Source of the DNA: Burkholderiales bacterium
Lineage (GTDB): Bacteria; Pseudomonadota; Gammaproteobacteria; Burkholderiales; Methylophilaceae
Direction: 5' to 3'
Length of the DNA stretch: 64,000 nucleotides
Assembly: GCA_030831475.1 (NCBI GenBank)
Contig: JAURKY010000008.1
Coordinates: 1-64,000 of the forward strand
Shown piece by piece: positions 21,481-32,037 of this stretch. The notes under the pieces were generated by a model. It was given only the letters and a program-made list of their open reading frames with translations. It did not search any database and was not told the origin of the DNA. The stretch's first letter is position 1; every line of letters begins with the position of its first letter. The position numbers were made by a program, and so were the translations under genes.

Positions 21481-22074
21481 ATAGCTTTAGATAAAGATGT
21501 ACGAATCAACAGTGATATTACAGCACAAGAGATTCGTTTGGTTGGTGTTGATGGTGAAGCCATTGGTATTGTTGCACTATCTGAAGCCTTTGCTAAGGCA
21601 GATGAGCTTGATACTGACCTCGTAGAAATTGCCCCTAAAGCAAAACCACCCGTCTGCCGTTTAATGGATTACGGTAAGTTTAAATATGCGCAAAGCAAAA
21701 AAATGCATGAAGCGCGTATGAAGCAGAAACAGGTTCAGGTTAAAGAAGTTAAATTCAGACCTGGTACCGATGAAGGTGATTATCAAGTTAAATTGAGAAA
21801 CTTAATACGTTTCCTTACTGACGGTGATAAAACCAAAGTGACCTTGAGGTTCAGGGGTCGTGAAATTGCGCATCAAGAACTTGGTATGGCTCTGTTACAA
21901 AGAGTGGAAGCCGATCTTGAGGAGCATGGGGTTGTTGAACAGTACCCAAAAATGGAGGGACGTCAGATGGTGATGGTACTATCTCCAAGTAAGAAGGGTA
22001 AAAAAACAAAACCCAAGGAAACAGAGAGCGTTGAAGTAACTACGGAAGAAGAGACTTCTAACAACGACTCATAA
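21481..22074 (+). CDS. infC: Translation initiation factor IF-3 with non-AUG start
   Basis: IF-3 prevents subunit joining and proofreads initiation codons. Conserved segments are [19 protein letters not shown] at the N-terminus, [13 protein letters not shown] in the linker, and [18 protein letters not shown] in the C-domain, followed by an acidic/basic tail. The first in-frame ATG/GTG/TTG is TTG at 21538, which would delete the conserved N-terminus. Upstream, in frame, only ATT (21472, 21475) and ATA (21481) are available. GGGGG at 21467-21471 lies 9 nt before ATA, so ATA 21481 is the best-spaced start and ATT 21475 the alternative. A rare start allows autoregulation by IF-3 itself, as known for the AUU of E. 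coli infC. Confidence 0.93.
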   Translation: MALDKDVRINSDITAQEIRLVGVDGEAIGIVALSEAFAKADELDTDLVEIAPKAKPPVCRLMDYGKFKYAQSKKMHEARMKQKQVQVKEVKFRPGTDEGDYQVKLRNLIRFLTDGDKTKVTLRFRGREIAHQELGMALLQRVEADLEEHGVVEQYPKMEGRQMVMVLSPSKKGKKTKPKETESVEVTTEEETSNNDS

Positions 22075-22131
22075 TTTAAGCGATAAGGCCAAAGGCATGC
22101 CGAAGCGTTTAGTTAAATAAAGGAGAAAAAA

Positions 22132-22329
22132 ATGCCCAAAATGAAAACCAAAAGCGGTGCAAAAAAACGCTTTAAATTCCTAGGAAGTGGCGCTATCAAG
22201 CGAACACATTCTCACCTACGTCACATTCTCACCAAGAAGACTACCAAACAAAAACGTAATCTTCGTGGCACTGAGATTATTTCATCAACTGATGTGAAAC
22301 GCGTACGTCAGATGATGCCGACCCAATAA
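22132..22329 (+). CDS. rpmI: 50S ribosomal protein L35
   Basis: 65-aa basic protein with the L35 signature [15 protein letters not shown] at the N-terminus and a Lys/Arg-rich body. Strong ribosome binding site AAGGAG at 22121-22126. It is followed 13 nt later by rplT, as in most bacteria. Confidence 0.98.
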   Translation: MPKMKTKSGAKKRFKFLGSGAIKRTHSHLRHILTKKTTKQKRNLRGTEIISSTDVKRVRQMMPTQ

Positions 22330-22342
22330 TAAGGAGAGAATT

Positions 22343-22705
22343 ATGCCTAGAGTAAAACGTGGCGTAACCGCCCGAGCAAAACACAAAAAAATCTTATCCG
22401 CTGCCAAAGGTTATCGTGGCCGCAGAAAAAATGTCTATCGTATAGCTAAACAGGCTGTCATGAAGGCAGCGGTCTACGCTTATCGTGATCGTAGACAAAG
22501 AAAAAGACAATTTAGAGTTCTCTGGATTGCACGAATTAATGCTGGCGCACGCGAGTGTGGTTTAACATACAGCCGCTTCATGAATGGCCTTAAAAAAGCT
22601 TCAGTTGAAGTTGATAGAAAGGTACTTGCTGACCTTGCTGTTTTTGATAAACCAGCATTTGAAAAATTTGTAGAAATTGCTAAGACAGGTCTTAGCGCAT
22701 CGTAA
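22343..22705 (+). CDS. rplT: 50S ribosomal protein L20
   Basis: 120-aa ribosomal protein L20 with [16 protein letters not shown] at the N-terminus, the long basic helix [19 protein letters not shown] and [18 protein letters not shown]. In other bacteria L20 represses its own operon by binding the mRNA. A ribosome binding site (AAGGAGAG) precedes the ATG. Confidence 0.98.
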   Translation: MPRVKRGVTARAKHKKILSAAKGYRGRRKNVYRIAKQAVMKAAVYAYRDRRQRKRQFRVLWIARINAGARECGLTYSRFMNGLKKASVEVDRKVLADLAVFDKPAFEKFVEIAKTGLSAS

Positions 22706-22709
22706 ATTA

Positions 22710-22737
22710 TTTTAAGGGCCATTTAAGGCCCTTAAAA
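22710..22737 (+). other. Strong hairpin between rplT and pheS
   Basis: An 11-bp perfect stem: TTTTAAGGGCC (22710-22720) and GGCCCTTAAAA (22727-22737) with a 6-nt loop. It starts 4 nt after the rplT stop, and pheS begins 12 nt after the stem. The following bases (CCTCTTTAAATT) are not a real T-tract, so it may be a leaky terminator or an mRNA-stabilising element that sets the ratio of ribosomal protein to pheST message. Confidence 0.65.
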
Positions 22738-22746
22738 CCTCTTTAA

Positions 22747-23733
<987 letters not shown>

Positions 23734-23738
23734 CCAGC

Positions 23739-26102
23739 ATGCAAGTATCTAAAACATGGCTCCAAACATTTTTTAATCAATCGCTTGATCAGATCGATAT
23801 TGAGAATATCTTGACGATGGCAGGTTTAGAGGTTGACGAGGTGAAAAGTTTTGATAACCTATCCGACCTTGTTGTGGTGGCTGAGGTTGTATCTGTGGAG
23901 AAACACCCAGATGCCGACAGACTCAATGTCTGTCAAGTGAATGCCGGTCAATCTGAACACCTTCAGATAGTATGTGGAGCCCCTAATGTTCGGGCAGGGC
24001 TGAAGGTGCCTTGTGCGCTCGTGGGTGCAAAACTTGCAGATTTTGAGATTAAAAAAGCCAAGCTCAGGGGTGTTGATTCTCATGGCATGCTCTGTTCTGC
24101 CAAAGAAATTGGTTTATCCCAAGAGGCAGACGGCCTCCTTGAGCTCAATCAAGATACGATGGTTGGCACCACAATAAAACAAGCCTTATCGCTTGATGAT
24201 ACGGTCTACACGCTCTCTTTAACCCCCAACCGAGCGGATTGCTTGAGTATCTTGGGTGTTGCTCGCGAGGTAGCATCTCTGAGTAAAATCCCAATGAAAA
24301 CACAAAACCCTCCGGCGGTAACTTCTAAGGGTAAATGTGAGCAAAAGATTGAAATCACTGATCAGGCGAGTTGCCCCAGATACTGTGGAAGGCAGATCAG
24401 GGGGGTTAACAATAATCAAAAACTACCTGATTTTATTATCCAATCACTCGAGAGATCTGGCATAGGATTGATAAGCCCGATAGTGGATATTACTAATTAC
24501 GTCTTAATGGAACTAGGCCAACCTTTACATGCCTTTGATCAACACAAACTCCAGGGTCAAATACAAGTAAGGCGTGCAAATAAAAAAGAAAAAATCACAT
24601 TACTTAACGAGCAAGAGGTTGAGCTATCCGATAAGGATTTAGTTATCGCAGATGAAAAGGGCCCGATTGCCCTTGCCGGCATTATGGGAGGCTTGGATTC
24701 AGCCATAGACGAGAGCACAACCGATGTTTTCTTAGAAAGCGCATTCTTTAACCCTGAGGTGATTGCCGGACGAGCACGTTCCTTTGGTCTTAGCACAGAC
24801 TCCTCACACCGTTTCGAACGTGGTGTGGATTATGCAAACACAGCCCATGCGCTCGACCGAGCGACAGAATTGATTATTGAGTACTGTGGTGGCGTGGCAT
24901 CTGAATTAATCGATTTTCAATCCGATTTACCTACTAGAGATACCATTACACTCAATGCATCGAAGGTCAGCAAAGTGTTAGGTTTGAGTCTGGATGAAAA
25001 AATTATAGAGAATGCGATTAAGTCACTGCAAATGACATACAAACAAACTAAACCAGGTATGTTTGAGGTGACCCCACCAAGCTATCGCTTTGACCTAAAG
25101 ATAGAGGCCGACCTCATCGAAGAGGTTATCAGGCTCTATGGTTATGACAATATTGAGTCTATCCTGCCTGAACAAAAAGCAGAAATGCTGGAGGTACCTG
25201 ACAGGCAAATTGATATTAATGAGACAAAAAATAAAATGGCTAACCTTGGTTACACCGAGGTGGTTACCTACAGTTTTATCGATAAAGATCTAGAGCAACA
25301 ATTTCATGAAAACAAAAATTTGATTGAGCTTGATAATCCCATTGCGTCACAGATGAATGTCATGCGATCTAAGCTTTGGGCAAGCCATCTTGAGGTGTTA
25401 AATTACAACATCAATCGGGGACAAAGCCAGATCAGAATTTTTGAAATTGCACCCACGTATCATAAGCAAAATAATACTATTTTCGAGCAAACTATGGTGT
25501 CAGGTCTAGCCTATGGATCGTCTATGCCAGAGCAATGGAAATCCAAAAATGAAAAAAATAATTTCTTTAATATTAAAGGAGATATAGAAATTATTTCAAG
25601 TAACTTATTAGCTTATGAAATGCCTTCAAAAGGGGTTCCGGGCGCACTCCATCCTGGCCAAACAGCACTCATTACATTAAATGGAGAAGCAGTAGGTTGG
25701 TTAGGACATCTTCACCCCCAATGGCAGCAAAAATACGATTTAACAGAACCTACTTTTATCTTTGAATTTCGTTTAGATGCCCTACAAAATAGAAGCTTGA
25801 ACGATATTGAGTTACCAAGTAAGTTAATCCCTGTAAGACGTGACATTGCCGTCATTGTAGATCAAGGTGTGCCTGTACAGGATATGATTAGGGCTGTGAA
25901 TGGGGCTAAGATTGGTCGATTGATAGAATTTGTTCCATTTGATGTTTATCAAGGTCAAGGTATAGATAAAAATAAAAAAAGTATTGCATTTCTTATACTT
26001 ATGCAAGATACTTATAAAACACTTGAGGATAGTGATGTCACTAAAATCGTTGATCAGGTGCTTGAAATCTTGCAGAGTAAATTTAGTGCAACGTTACGTT
26101 AA
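23739..26102 (+). CDS. pheT: Phenylalanyl-tRNA synthetase beta subunit
   Basis: 787-aa editing and tRNA-binding subunit. Domain order: tRNA-binding OB fold with VSVEKHPDADRLNVCQV (about 50-66), B3/B4 editing domain with DITNYVLMELGQPLHAFD, B5 domain with PSYRFDLKIEADLIEEVIRL, a degenerate catalytic-like region, and a C-terminal ferredoxin-fold anticodon-binding domain with PVRRDIAVIVD. Length is standard. ihfA follows after 21 nt. Confidence 0.98.
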   Translation: MQVSKTWLQTFFNQSLDQIDIENILTMAGLEVDEVKSFDNLSDLVVVAEVVSVEKHPDADRLNVCQVNAGQSEHLQIVCGAPNVRAGLKVPCALVGAKLADFEIKKAKLRGVDSHGMLCSAKEIGLSQEADGLLELNQDTMVGTTIKQALSLDDTVYTLSLTPNRADCLSILGVAREVASLSKIPMKTQNPPAVTSKGKCEQKIEITDQASCPRYCGRQIRGVNNNQKLPDFIIQSLERSGIGLISPIVDITNYVLMELGQPLHAFDQHKLQGQIQVRRANKKEKITLLNEQEVELSDKDLVIADEKGPIALAGIMGGLDSAIDESTTDVFLESAFFNPEVIAGRARSFGLSTDSSHRFERGVDYANTAHALDRATELIIEYCGGVASELIDFQSDLPTRDTITLNASKVSKVLGLSLDEKIIENAIKSLQMTYKQTKPGMFEVTPPSYRFDLKIEADLIEEVIRLYGYDNIESILPEQKAEMLEVPDRQIDINETKNKMANLGYTEVVTYSFIDKDLEQQFHENKNLIELDNPIASQMNVMRSKLWASHLEVLNYNINRGQSQIRIFEIAPTYHKQNNTIFEQTMVSGLAYGSSMPEQWKSKNEKNNFFNIKGDIEIISSNLLAYEMPSKGVPGALHPGQTALITLNGEAVGWLGHLHPQWQQKYDLTEPTFIFEFRLDALQNRSLNDIELPSKLIPVRRDIAVIVDQGVPVQDMIRAVNGAKIGRLIEFVPFDVYQGQGIDKNKKSIAFLILMQDTYKTLEDSDVTKIVDQVLEILQSKFSATLR

Positions 26103-26123
26103 CTAGATTATGGAATTTTTAAG

Positions 26124-26426
26124 ATGACATTAACAAAAGCAGAATTAGCTGAAATTTTATTTGATGAGGTTGGCTTGAATAAGAGCGAAGCTAAGGAAAT
26201 GGTCGAAGCTTTTTTTGAAGAAATTAGATCTTCTCTGGAAAAAGGTGAAAGCGTTAAGCTTTCAGGTTTTGGTAACTTTGAACTAAGAACCAAATCTGAG
26301 AGACCAGGACGTAACCCTAAAACAGGCGAAGAAATTCCTATCAAAGCAAGACGAGTTGTCACTTTTCACTCAAGTCAAAAATTAAAAAACAGTGTAGAAG
26401 AGAAGACAACTGGAAACCAAACATAA
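26124..26426 (+). CDS. ihfA: Integration host factor alpha subunit
   Basis: 100-aa histone-like DNA-bending protein (HU/IHF family). The start [20 protein letters not shown] and the DNA-binding arm around [20 protein letters not shown] identify IhfA. The arm's Arg-x-Gly-Arg-Asn-Pro is the intercalating loop. It lies downstream of pheT as in many proteobacteria, and its end overlaps the merR-type gene by about 17 nt. Confidence 0.97.
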   Translation: MTLTKAELAEILFDEVGLNKSEAKEMVEAFFEEIRSSLEKGESVKLSGFGNFELRTKSERPGRNPKTGEEIPIKARRVVTFHSSQKLKNSVEEKTTGNQT

Positions 26427-26823
26427 AAAATCATTACCACCCATTCCTACGAAGCGGTATTTCGCCATTGGTGAAGTCAGCACGTTATGTGATTTAAAAC
26501 CACATGTCTTAAGGTATTGGGAACAAGAGTTTCCTCAGCTACAACCTTCTAAAAGACGCGGCAATCGACGTTATTATCAGCAAGCTGAAATCATGCTGAT
26601 TAGAAAAATTCGTGAACTTCTCTATTTCGAAGGATTTACCATACAAGGAGCTAAGGCTAAGTTAACAGATCGACAGTTTGTGAAAGACGCGACATCAGAA
26701 GAAGCTATCAAGAAGGCTCAGGCTGAATTACCGTTAGATGCCTCTCAACCAGGTGCCCCAAGCGGTGAAGATTTAAGTAATTTCAAAAACCAATTAAATG
26801 ACATTCTAAAGATTTTAAAGTAA
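26410..26823 (+). CDS. MerR-family transcriptional regulator, likely CTG start
   Basis: About 137 aa. The winged-helix domain reads [17 protein letters not shown], then [13 protein letters not shown] and [20 protein letters not shown], typical of the MerR gene that follows ihfA in betaproteobacteria. The first ATG in this frame (26593) falls after the DNA-binding domain and cannot be the start. In-frame stops at 26383 and 26395 limit the upstream extent. Between 26398 and the conserved [10 protein letters not shown] the only plausible initiators are CTG at 26410 (giving [13 protein letters not shown]) or ATT at 26443. CTG fits family length and follows AGAAGAGAAG, so it is preferred. The short tail has no visible metal-binding cysteines, so the ligand is unknown. 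Confidence 0.8.
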   Translation: METKHKKSLPPIPTKRYFAIGEVSTLCDLKPHVLRYWEQEFPQLQPSKRRGNRRYYQQAEIMLIRKIRELLYFEGFTIQGAKAKLTDRQFVKDATSEEAIKKAQAELPLDASQPGAPSGEDLSNFKNQLNDILKILK

Positions 26824-26829
26824 TTGATT

Positions 26830-26906
26830 CGGGGCGTAGCGCAGCCTGGTAGCGTACTTGCATGGGGTGCAAGGGGTCGTGAGTTCGAATCTCACCGCTC
26901 CGACCA
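26830..26906 (+). tRNA. tRNA-Pro (anticodon GGG)
   Basis: 77 nt. Acceptor CGGGGCG pairs with CGCTCCG (one G-T pair), discriminator A, CCA at 26904-26906. Anticodon stem CTTGC/GCAAG encloses loop ATGGGGT, anticodon GGG at 26864-26866. It begins 6 nt after the merR-type stop, so it is probably processed from the same operon transcript. Confidence 0.97.
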
Positions 26907-26967
26907 ATTCTTAAAAAACTCATAATTCAATCAGTAAAGTAAATTAGTGCTTCAACCTTTCCCCCTA

Positions 26968-26995
26968 CTTGATTTTTTTAATCTCAACCCCATCT
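26968..26995 (+). promoter_or_regulatory. Heat-shock (sigma-32) promoter of clpB
   Basis: CTTGATT (26968-26974), a 13-nt spacer, and CCCCATCT (26988-26995). This closely matches the sigma-32 consensus CTTGAAA-N12-14-CCCCATNT, and it lies 32 nt before the clpB ATG. Both elements and the spacing are seen directly; use by RpoH is inferred from the consensus and from the chaperone gene downstream. Confidence 0.85.
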
Positions 26996-27027
26996 TAGAG
27001 TTATCTTAACTTTTTAGGTACGAATTG

Positions 27028-29610
27028 ATGAGGTTTGAAAAGCTAACCACAAAGTTTCAACAGACGTTTGCTGAGGCACAGTCAATTGCCAATGCACATG
27101 ATAATGCCGCCATTGAACCCTCACATCTTTTGTTGGCATTCTTACGTGATGAACATGGAGATAGCAAGGCTATTCTATCGTCTGCTGGAACGCAAACTGA
27201 TCAACTTGAACAATCATTGGTTTGGACCATCAATAATTTCACCAAGGTCGATACTAATAATGGTGAGATTGGTGTCTCAAGGGAGTTAAACTCAATCCTT
27301 AATATCACCGAAAAAAATGCATTAAAGCAGGGCGACAGCTTTATATCGCCCGAAATGTTTTTGCTTGCACTCGTCGATGATAAGGGTAATACAGGAAAGT
27401 TGCTCAGGGATGCTGGCTGTCAAAAAGAAAATTTACAAAAATCCATAGCATCTGTAAGGAAGAACTCTAAGGTAGATTCACAAAATGCTGACAGTCAACG
27501 CGAGGCCCTTAAAAAGTTTACACTCGACCTTACTGAACGAGCACGCCTAGGTAAGCTTGACCCTGTGATTGGCCGTGACGACGAAATTAGAAGAACCATT
27601 CAGGTTTTGCAAAGGCGTAGTAAAAATAATCCGGTCTTGATTGGAGAGCCTGGTGTTGGTAAAACAGCCATAGTTGAAGGTTTAGCTCAAAGAATCATTA
27701 ACGGTGAAGTACCTGAAACACTTAAAAATAAGGTGGTGTTGTCGCTTGATATGGCGGCTTTATTGGCTGGTGCTAAGTATCGAGGCGAATTTGAGGAGAG
27801 GCTTAAATCAGTGCTTAAAGAAATTGCAGCTGAAGAAGGGAGAGTTATCCTCTTTATAGATGAAATTCATACCATGGTTGGGGCTGGCAAGGCCGAAGGC
27901 GCGATGGACGCCGGAAACATGCTCAAGCCTGCACTTGCTAGGGGAGAGTTACATTGTGTTGGAGCTACAACCTTAAATGAGTATAGGCAGTATGTTGAAA
28001 AAGACGCGGCTCTTGAGAGGCGCTTCCAAAAAGTTTTAGTTGAGGAACCAAGCATTGAGGCAACCATCGCTATCTTAAGAGGGCTCCAGGAGAAATATGA
28101 AATTCATCACAATGTTGAAATCACTGATCCTGCCATTGTAGCTGCTGCTGAACTCTCTCAACGCTACATTACAGACCGTTTTTTACCAGATAAAGCCATC
28201 GACTTAATTGATGAGGCGGCCTCAAAAGTGAAAATGGAAATTGACTCAAAACCCGAATCATTGGACAAGATTGAGAGAAAACTTATTCAATTAAAGATTG
28301 AGAGAGAGGCTGTTAGAAAGGAAAAGGACGAGGCCTCAAAAAAAAGGTTATCTGCAATTGAAGAAGAAATAAGTAAAAATGAAAGAGAGTTTAATGACCT
28401 TGAGAGTGTATGGAGGTCAGAAAAAATCCTCTTGAGCGGCACTCATGATGTTAAAGAAAAAATAGAACAACTTAAATTTAAAATGGAGGAGGCCAAGCGG
28501 TCTGGTGATTGGCAAAAAGTATCCGAATTGCAGTATGGTGAGTTACCTGATTTAGAGTCTCAACTCAAACAGGCCACAAAGAATGAAAAAAATGCCCATG
28601 ATAAACCTAGGATGTTGATTACCGAGGTTGGTGCTGATGAAATTGCTGAAGTTGTCAGTCGTGCTACAGGGATACCTGTATCTAAGATGATGCAGGGCGA
28701 GCGAGATAAATTACTCAACATTGAAGAAAAGTTACATGAGCGCGTTGTAGGACAAAACGAGGCAGTTACCATCATTGCTGATGCCATTCGTAGGTCAAGA
28801 TCAGGACTCTCAGAACCTAATAAACCCTATGGATCCTTTTTATTCTTAGGTCCAACGGGTGTTGGAAAAACTGAGCTCTCAAAGGCTTTAGCAGAATTTT
28901 TATTTGATTCTGAAGATCACCTAATACGTATTGATATGAGTGAGTTTATGGAAAAACACTCAGTGGCAAGACTCATAGGAGCTCCCCCTGGTTATGTGGG
29001 TTATGACGAAGGTGGTTATCTCACCGAGGCTGTGAGGAGAAAACCTTACAGTGTAATTTTGCTCGATGAGGTAGAAAAAGCGCATCCGGATGTATTTAAC
29101 GTGATGTTGCAAGTCTTAGATGATGGTCGCTTAACCGATGGCCAGGGCCGCACCGTTGACTTTAAAAACACTGTCATCATCATGACCTCAAACCTTGCAT
29201 CACAGATGATTCAAGATAAAGCCAATGAGGATTATCAGGTATTAAAACTATCTGTGATGGGCGAAGTAAAAAATTATTTCAAGCCTGAATTTATTAACCG
29301 TATTGATGAGGTGGTTGTCTTTCATGCGCTTGAGGAGTCCAACATTGAGTTAATTGCTTCCATTCAACTTGAAAACCTGAAGAAAAGAATCACAGCCTTA
29401 GAGATGAGTTTAGAGTTTAGCAAGGAGGCGATCAAACAGATTGCCAACGCTGGCTTTGATAATGTCTATGGCGCCAGACCCTTAAAAAGGGCGATTCAGT
29501 CAGAAATTGAGAACCCTTTAGCGAAAAAAATTCTTGCCGGAGAATTTATGGCTTCGAATAGAATCAAAGTTGACTACGAAAAAAATAAATTTGTTTTTTC
29601 TAAGGCCTAA
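27028..29610 (+). CDS. clpB: ATP-dependent disaggregase ClpB
   Basis: 860-aa hexameric AAA+ chaperone that, with DnaK, extracts proteins from aggregates. Order: N-domain with two Clp repeats, NBD1 with [13 protein letters not shown] (about 206-218) and [15 protein letters not shown], the ClpB-specific coiled-coil middle domain (about 410-525), NBD2 with [16 protein letters not shown] and [16 protein letters not shown], and a C-terminal small domain. The ATG at 27028 ([12 protein letters not shown]) is chosen over an adjacent TTG. The sigma-32 promoter upstream indicates heat-shock control. The middle domain distinguishes it from ClpA/ClpC. Confidence 0.98.
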   Translation: MRFEKLTTKFQQTFAEAQSIANAHDNAAIEPSHLLLAFLRDEHGDSKAILSSAGTQTDQLEQSLVWTINNFTKVDTNNGEIGVSRELNSILNITEKNALKQGDSFISPEMFLLALVDDKGNTGKLLRDAGCQKENLQKSIASVRKNSKVDSQNADSQREALKKFTLDLTERARLGKLDPVIGRDDEIRRTIQVLQRRSKNNPVLIGEPGVGKTAIVEGLAQRIINGEVPETLKNKVVLSLDMAALLAGAKYRGEFEERLKSVLKEIAAEEGRVILFIDEIHTMVGAGKAEGAMDAGNMLKPALARGELHCVGATTLNEYRQYVEKDAALERRFQKVLVEEPSIEATIAILRGLQEKYEIHHNVEITDPAIVAAAELSQRYITDRFLPDKAIDLIDEAASKVKMEIDSKPESLDKIERKLIQLKIEREAVRKEKDEASKKRLSAIEEEISKNEREFNDLESVWRSEKILLSGTHDVKEKIEQLKFKMEEAKRSGDWQKVSELQYGELPDLESQLKQATKNEKNAHDKPRMLITEVGADEIAEVVSRATGIPVSKMMQGERDKLLNIEEKLHERVVGQNEAVTIIADAIRRSRSGLSEPNKPYGSFLFLGPTGVGKTELSKALAEFLFDSEDHLIRIDMSEFMEKHSVARLIGAPPGYVGYDEGGYLTEAVRRKPYSVILLDEVEKAHPDVFNVMLQVLDDGRLTDGQGRTVDFKNTVIIMTSNLASQMIQDKANEDYQVLKLSVMGEVKNYFKPEFINRIDEVVVFHALEESNIELIASIQLENLKKRITALEMSLEFSKEAIKQIANAGFDNVYGARPLKRAIQSEIENPLAKKILAGEFMASNRIKVDYEKNKFVFSKA

Positions 29611-29650
29611 GCCTTTATTAAATCTGCTATGCTTTCGTTAAGAGGACCTA

Positions 29651-30304
29651 ATGAAAGCAATAGTTTTTGATACCGAAACAACGGGTAAATTTGATCCAGT
29701 CCTAATCGAGGGTGCTTGGCTCGAAATTCCATCCATAAATCCTTTATCGACAGGACAATCTTTTTGCCAACGATATAATCCAGGAAAACTAATAGAGTTA
29801 GGCGCGCTTGCAACCCATCATATCTATGATGAGGAGCTAGAAGATTGCCCTCCAGCAAACACTTTCTCCCTTCCTGAGAGCGTTGAGTACATAATAGGTC
29901 ATAACATTGATTATGACTGGGGTGTCATTGGTAATCCAAACGTTAAACGTATATGCACCTTAGCCCTTGCAAGGCGAACCTGGCCTGAGCTCGACGCTTA
30001 TTCTCAAAGCGCTCTATTTTATTTTTTAGACCGACAAAATGCGCGGGATATTTTAAAAAATGCTCACTCAGCCGCAACGGATGTTGAGGTCTGCGCCAAG
30101 ATCCTTAGGGCTATATGTGAAAAGATTCAGGTTCATTCCTTTGAACAGTTATGGGAGAGAAGTGAGGTTGCCAGAATCCCAATAAAAATGCCTTTTGGAA
30201 AACATAAGGGTGAACTGATTAAGGACATACCTTCTGATTACCGTCGATGGTTAGTCGGTCAGACAGATCTTGACCCCTATCTAGTCAAAGCTCTCATGCA
30301 ATAA
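29651..30304 (+). CDS. DEDDh 3'-5' exonuclease, exodeoxyribonuclease X-like
   Basis: 217-aa nuclease-type protein. Exo I motif FDTETTG (residues 6-12), Exo II GHNIDYDW and Exo III HSAATDVEV give the DEDDh acidic residues. The C-terminal part, MPFGKHKGELIKDIPSDYRRWL, matches the DUF3820 tail seen in exonuclease X-like proteins. It probably degrades single-stranded DNA ends in repair or turnover; substrate is inferred from family. It starts 40 nt after clpB with AGAGGA as ribosome binding site. Confidence 0.82.
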   Translation: MKAIVFDTETTGKFDPVLIEGAWLEIPSINPLSTGQSFCQRYNPGKLIELGALATHHIYDEELEDCPPANTFSLPESVEYIIGHNIDYDWGVIGNPNVKRICTLALARRTWPELDAYSQSALFYFLDRQNARDILKNAHSAATDVEVCAKILRAICEKIQVHSFEQLWERSEVARIPIKMPFGKHKGELIKDIPSDYRRWLVGQTDLDPYLVKALMQ

Positions 30305-30306
30305 GG

Positions 30307-31263
30307 TTAAGGGGAGGGAATTGCTTGATTCGGTAATACAAACTTAATATCAAGAGACCTCAAAAAGATGTGCAGCCCAGCATCTTGAATCGGTATAAAG
30401 TTAACATCTTCAGATGACTCATTAAAGTGCGCATGCCATAAACCCGGCGGAGTTATGAAAGCTGAATTTGCCTGCCAATCAATACGGGTGGGGTTAACAA
30501 TCTTGCCCTCTTGATCAATCGTGTCACCGACTAATGTATAGCAACCCTTATTGCAATCCAAGATAAGATCGAGCGCTACGGATTGATGTCGATGGGGTAG
30601 TTGGCTGGATCCTTTGGGTAAAATGCCTAACATAGCCCATAAGGTGTGAGTCACGGTCTGCGTTTGATCAGAAGCTTCATTAATTAATATCACACTGATA
30701 CGGCTTCGATTTTTTGCTTCAGCCTCCTTTTGGACCCTGCTTAGTTCAAGTAAAGAATTTTCAGAGCTGTAGAGTGTTGGTTTAAATTTTGCATAGTTGG
30801 CTTTAGCGCCCAGGTACCTTAACAAAGGCTCATCATGGATGAGGTACATTGCCGTTTCTTCATGGGCGTGATGTGTAATATTTTTGCCCATGGGTAGCAC
30901 AACAAAATCACCCTGATGCCACGGGACGGTTAGATCATCATGTTGCGACCAGCCAGAACCTTTAATAATATAAATTAATTGTGAGGTCGCATTAAAATTA
31001 GCTGTGACATTTTCATTCTTTAAAATGCGAACAAAATTTGCACATAAACCTGGTGAGGTAGCAGGCCCATCACACTCAAGCTCTTGACTGATATCTAGGG
31101 GGTGAATTTTGCTGGGACCTGTTTCATGGATTTGACTTGAGAAATGTTTGAAGGGCACCTTTTTAATCTTTCCAGAGTAAAGAGGGTTTACGGCTTTAGT
31201 ATATTCCTCATAGTATCCATGACTTATTAATTGATCGATATCAATGTCATTTAGCTTATTCAT
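30307..31263 (-). CDS. Bicupin protein, gentisate 1,2-dioxygenase-like
   Basis: 318-aa protein with two cupin barrels. The first has IIKGSGWSQHDDLTVPWHQGDFVVLP (cited here as GSGWSQHDD and WHQGDFVVLP), the second has LPHRHQSVALDLIL and TPPGLWHAHFNE. The HRHQ pair and a later His could bind iron. The architecture resembles gentisate/1-hydroxy-2-naphthoate dioxygenases, but no aromatic-degradation neighbours exist, so another substrate is likely. Convergent with the ExoX-like gene (2-nt gap) and divergent from the pseudouridine synthase. Confidence 0.6.
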   Translation of the reverse strand: MNKLNDIDIDQLISHGYYEEYTKAVNPLYSGKIKKVPFKHFSSQIHETGPSKIHPLDISQELECDGPATSPGLCANFVRILKNENVTANFNATSQLIYIIKGSGWSQHDDLTVPWHQGDFVVLPMGKNITHHAHEETAMYLIHDEPLLRYLGAKANYAKFKPTLYSSENSLLELSRVQKEAEAKNRSRISVILINEASDQTQTVTHTLWAMLGILPKGSSQLPHRHQSVALDLILDCNKGCYTLVGDTIDQEGKIVNPTRIDWQANSAFITPPGLWHAHFNESSEDVNFIPIQDAGLHIFLRSLDIKFVLPNQAIPSP

Positions 31264-31304
31264 ATTTATAATTTAGCATGTTTTGAAAAATGTCATAATG
31301 ATTT

Positions 31305-32033
31305 ATGGAAAAAGTTCGAGTATCAAAAATTTTGTCAGAATTAGGTCTTTGCTCAAGGCGGGAGGCTGATCAGCACATTCAAAATGGACATGTTTTAGTT
31401 GATGGACAGGTTGTCAATGAGCTGGGTGCTAAAGCCTCACGCGATCAAAAAATTACACTCAATAAAGCAGGTTTACAAAAACAAACACAAAAATTAACCA
31501 TTTTATTAAATAAACCTGTTGGCTATATTTCTCATTATGATGATGAAAAAAAATATAAGCCTGCTTTAAGCCTGATTGATAAAGAAAATTTTTATGGAGA
31601 AAAAAATACGTTTCCAACGAAATTTAATTTAAAGGGCATGGCCCCCGCGGGTCGATTGGATATTGATTCAACAGGTCTTTTAATATTGACCCAGGATGGC
31701 GTGATTGCTAAAGAGATTATTGGTGAGCAAAGCCAGATAGAAAAAGAATATCTTGTGAGGGTTGAGGGTAGTCTCTCGGATGAAAATCTAAAGCTTCTCA
31801 ACCATGGCCTAAGTTTAGATGAAAAAAAATTAAAGCCTGCGAAAGTTTTTTGGCAAAATAAAGATCAACTCAGTTTTACTCTAACAGAGGGCCGTTACAG
31901 GCAAATTCGCAGGATGTGTGAGCTGGTTGGATTAAAAGTTGTCGCCTTAAAAAGGGTGCGTATTGGCAAGGTTCGCTTAAAAGATTTACCCTTAGGTCAA
32001 TGGCGCCTAAAATTAAACCATGAAAAATTTTAA
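31305..32033 (+). CDS. RsuA/RluB-E-F family pseudouridine synthase
   Basis: 242 aa. An N-terminal S4 RNA-binding domain (RVSKILSELGLCSRREAD, about 4-21) precedes the catalytic domain with GRLDIDSTGLLILTQDG, whose Asp in GRLD is the nucleophile, and the family-specific EGRYRQIRRMCELVG. It resembles RluF-type enzymes that modify 23S rRNA. The exact target uridine cannot be told from sequence alone. Convergent with dhaK. Confidence 0.85.
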   Translation: MEKVRVSKILSELGLCSRREADQHIQNGHVLVDGQVVNELGAKASRDQKITLNKAGLQKQTQKLTILLNKPVGYISHYDDEKKYKPALSLIDKENFYGEKNTFPTKFNLKGMAPAGRLDIDSTGLLILTQDGVIAKEIIGEQSQIEKEYLVRVEGSLSDENLKLLNHGLSLDEKKLKPAKVFWQNKDQLSFTLTEGRYRQIRRMCELVGLKVVALKRVRIGKVRLKDLPLGQWRLKLNHEKF

Positions 32034-32037
32034 ATAA

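Noticed and set aside
29600-29620. Terminator after clpB (AAGGC/GCCTT)
   Set aside because: The stem is only 5-6 bp and overlaps the stop codon, and the following T content is poor.
29607-29858. Minus-strand ORF opposite the start of the ExoX-like gene
   Set aside because: It overlaps a gene with intact DEDDh motifs, has no recognisable domain and no ribosome binding site.
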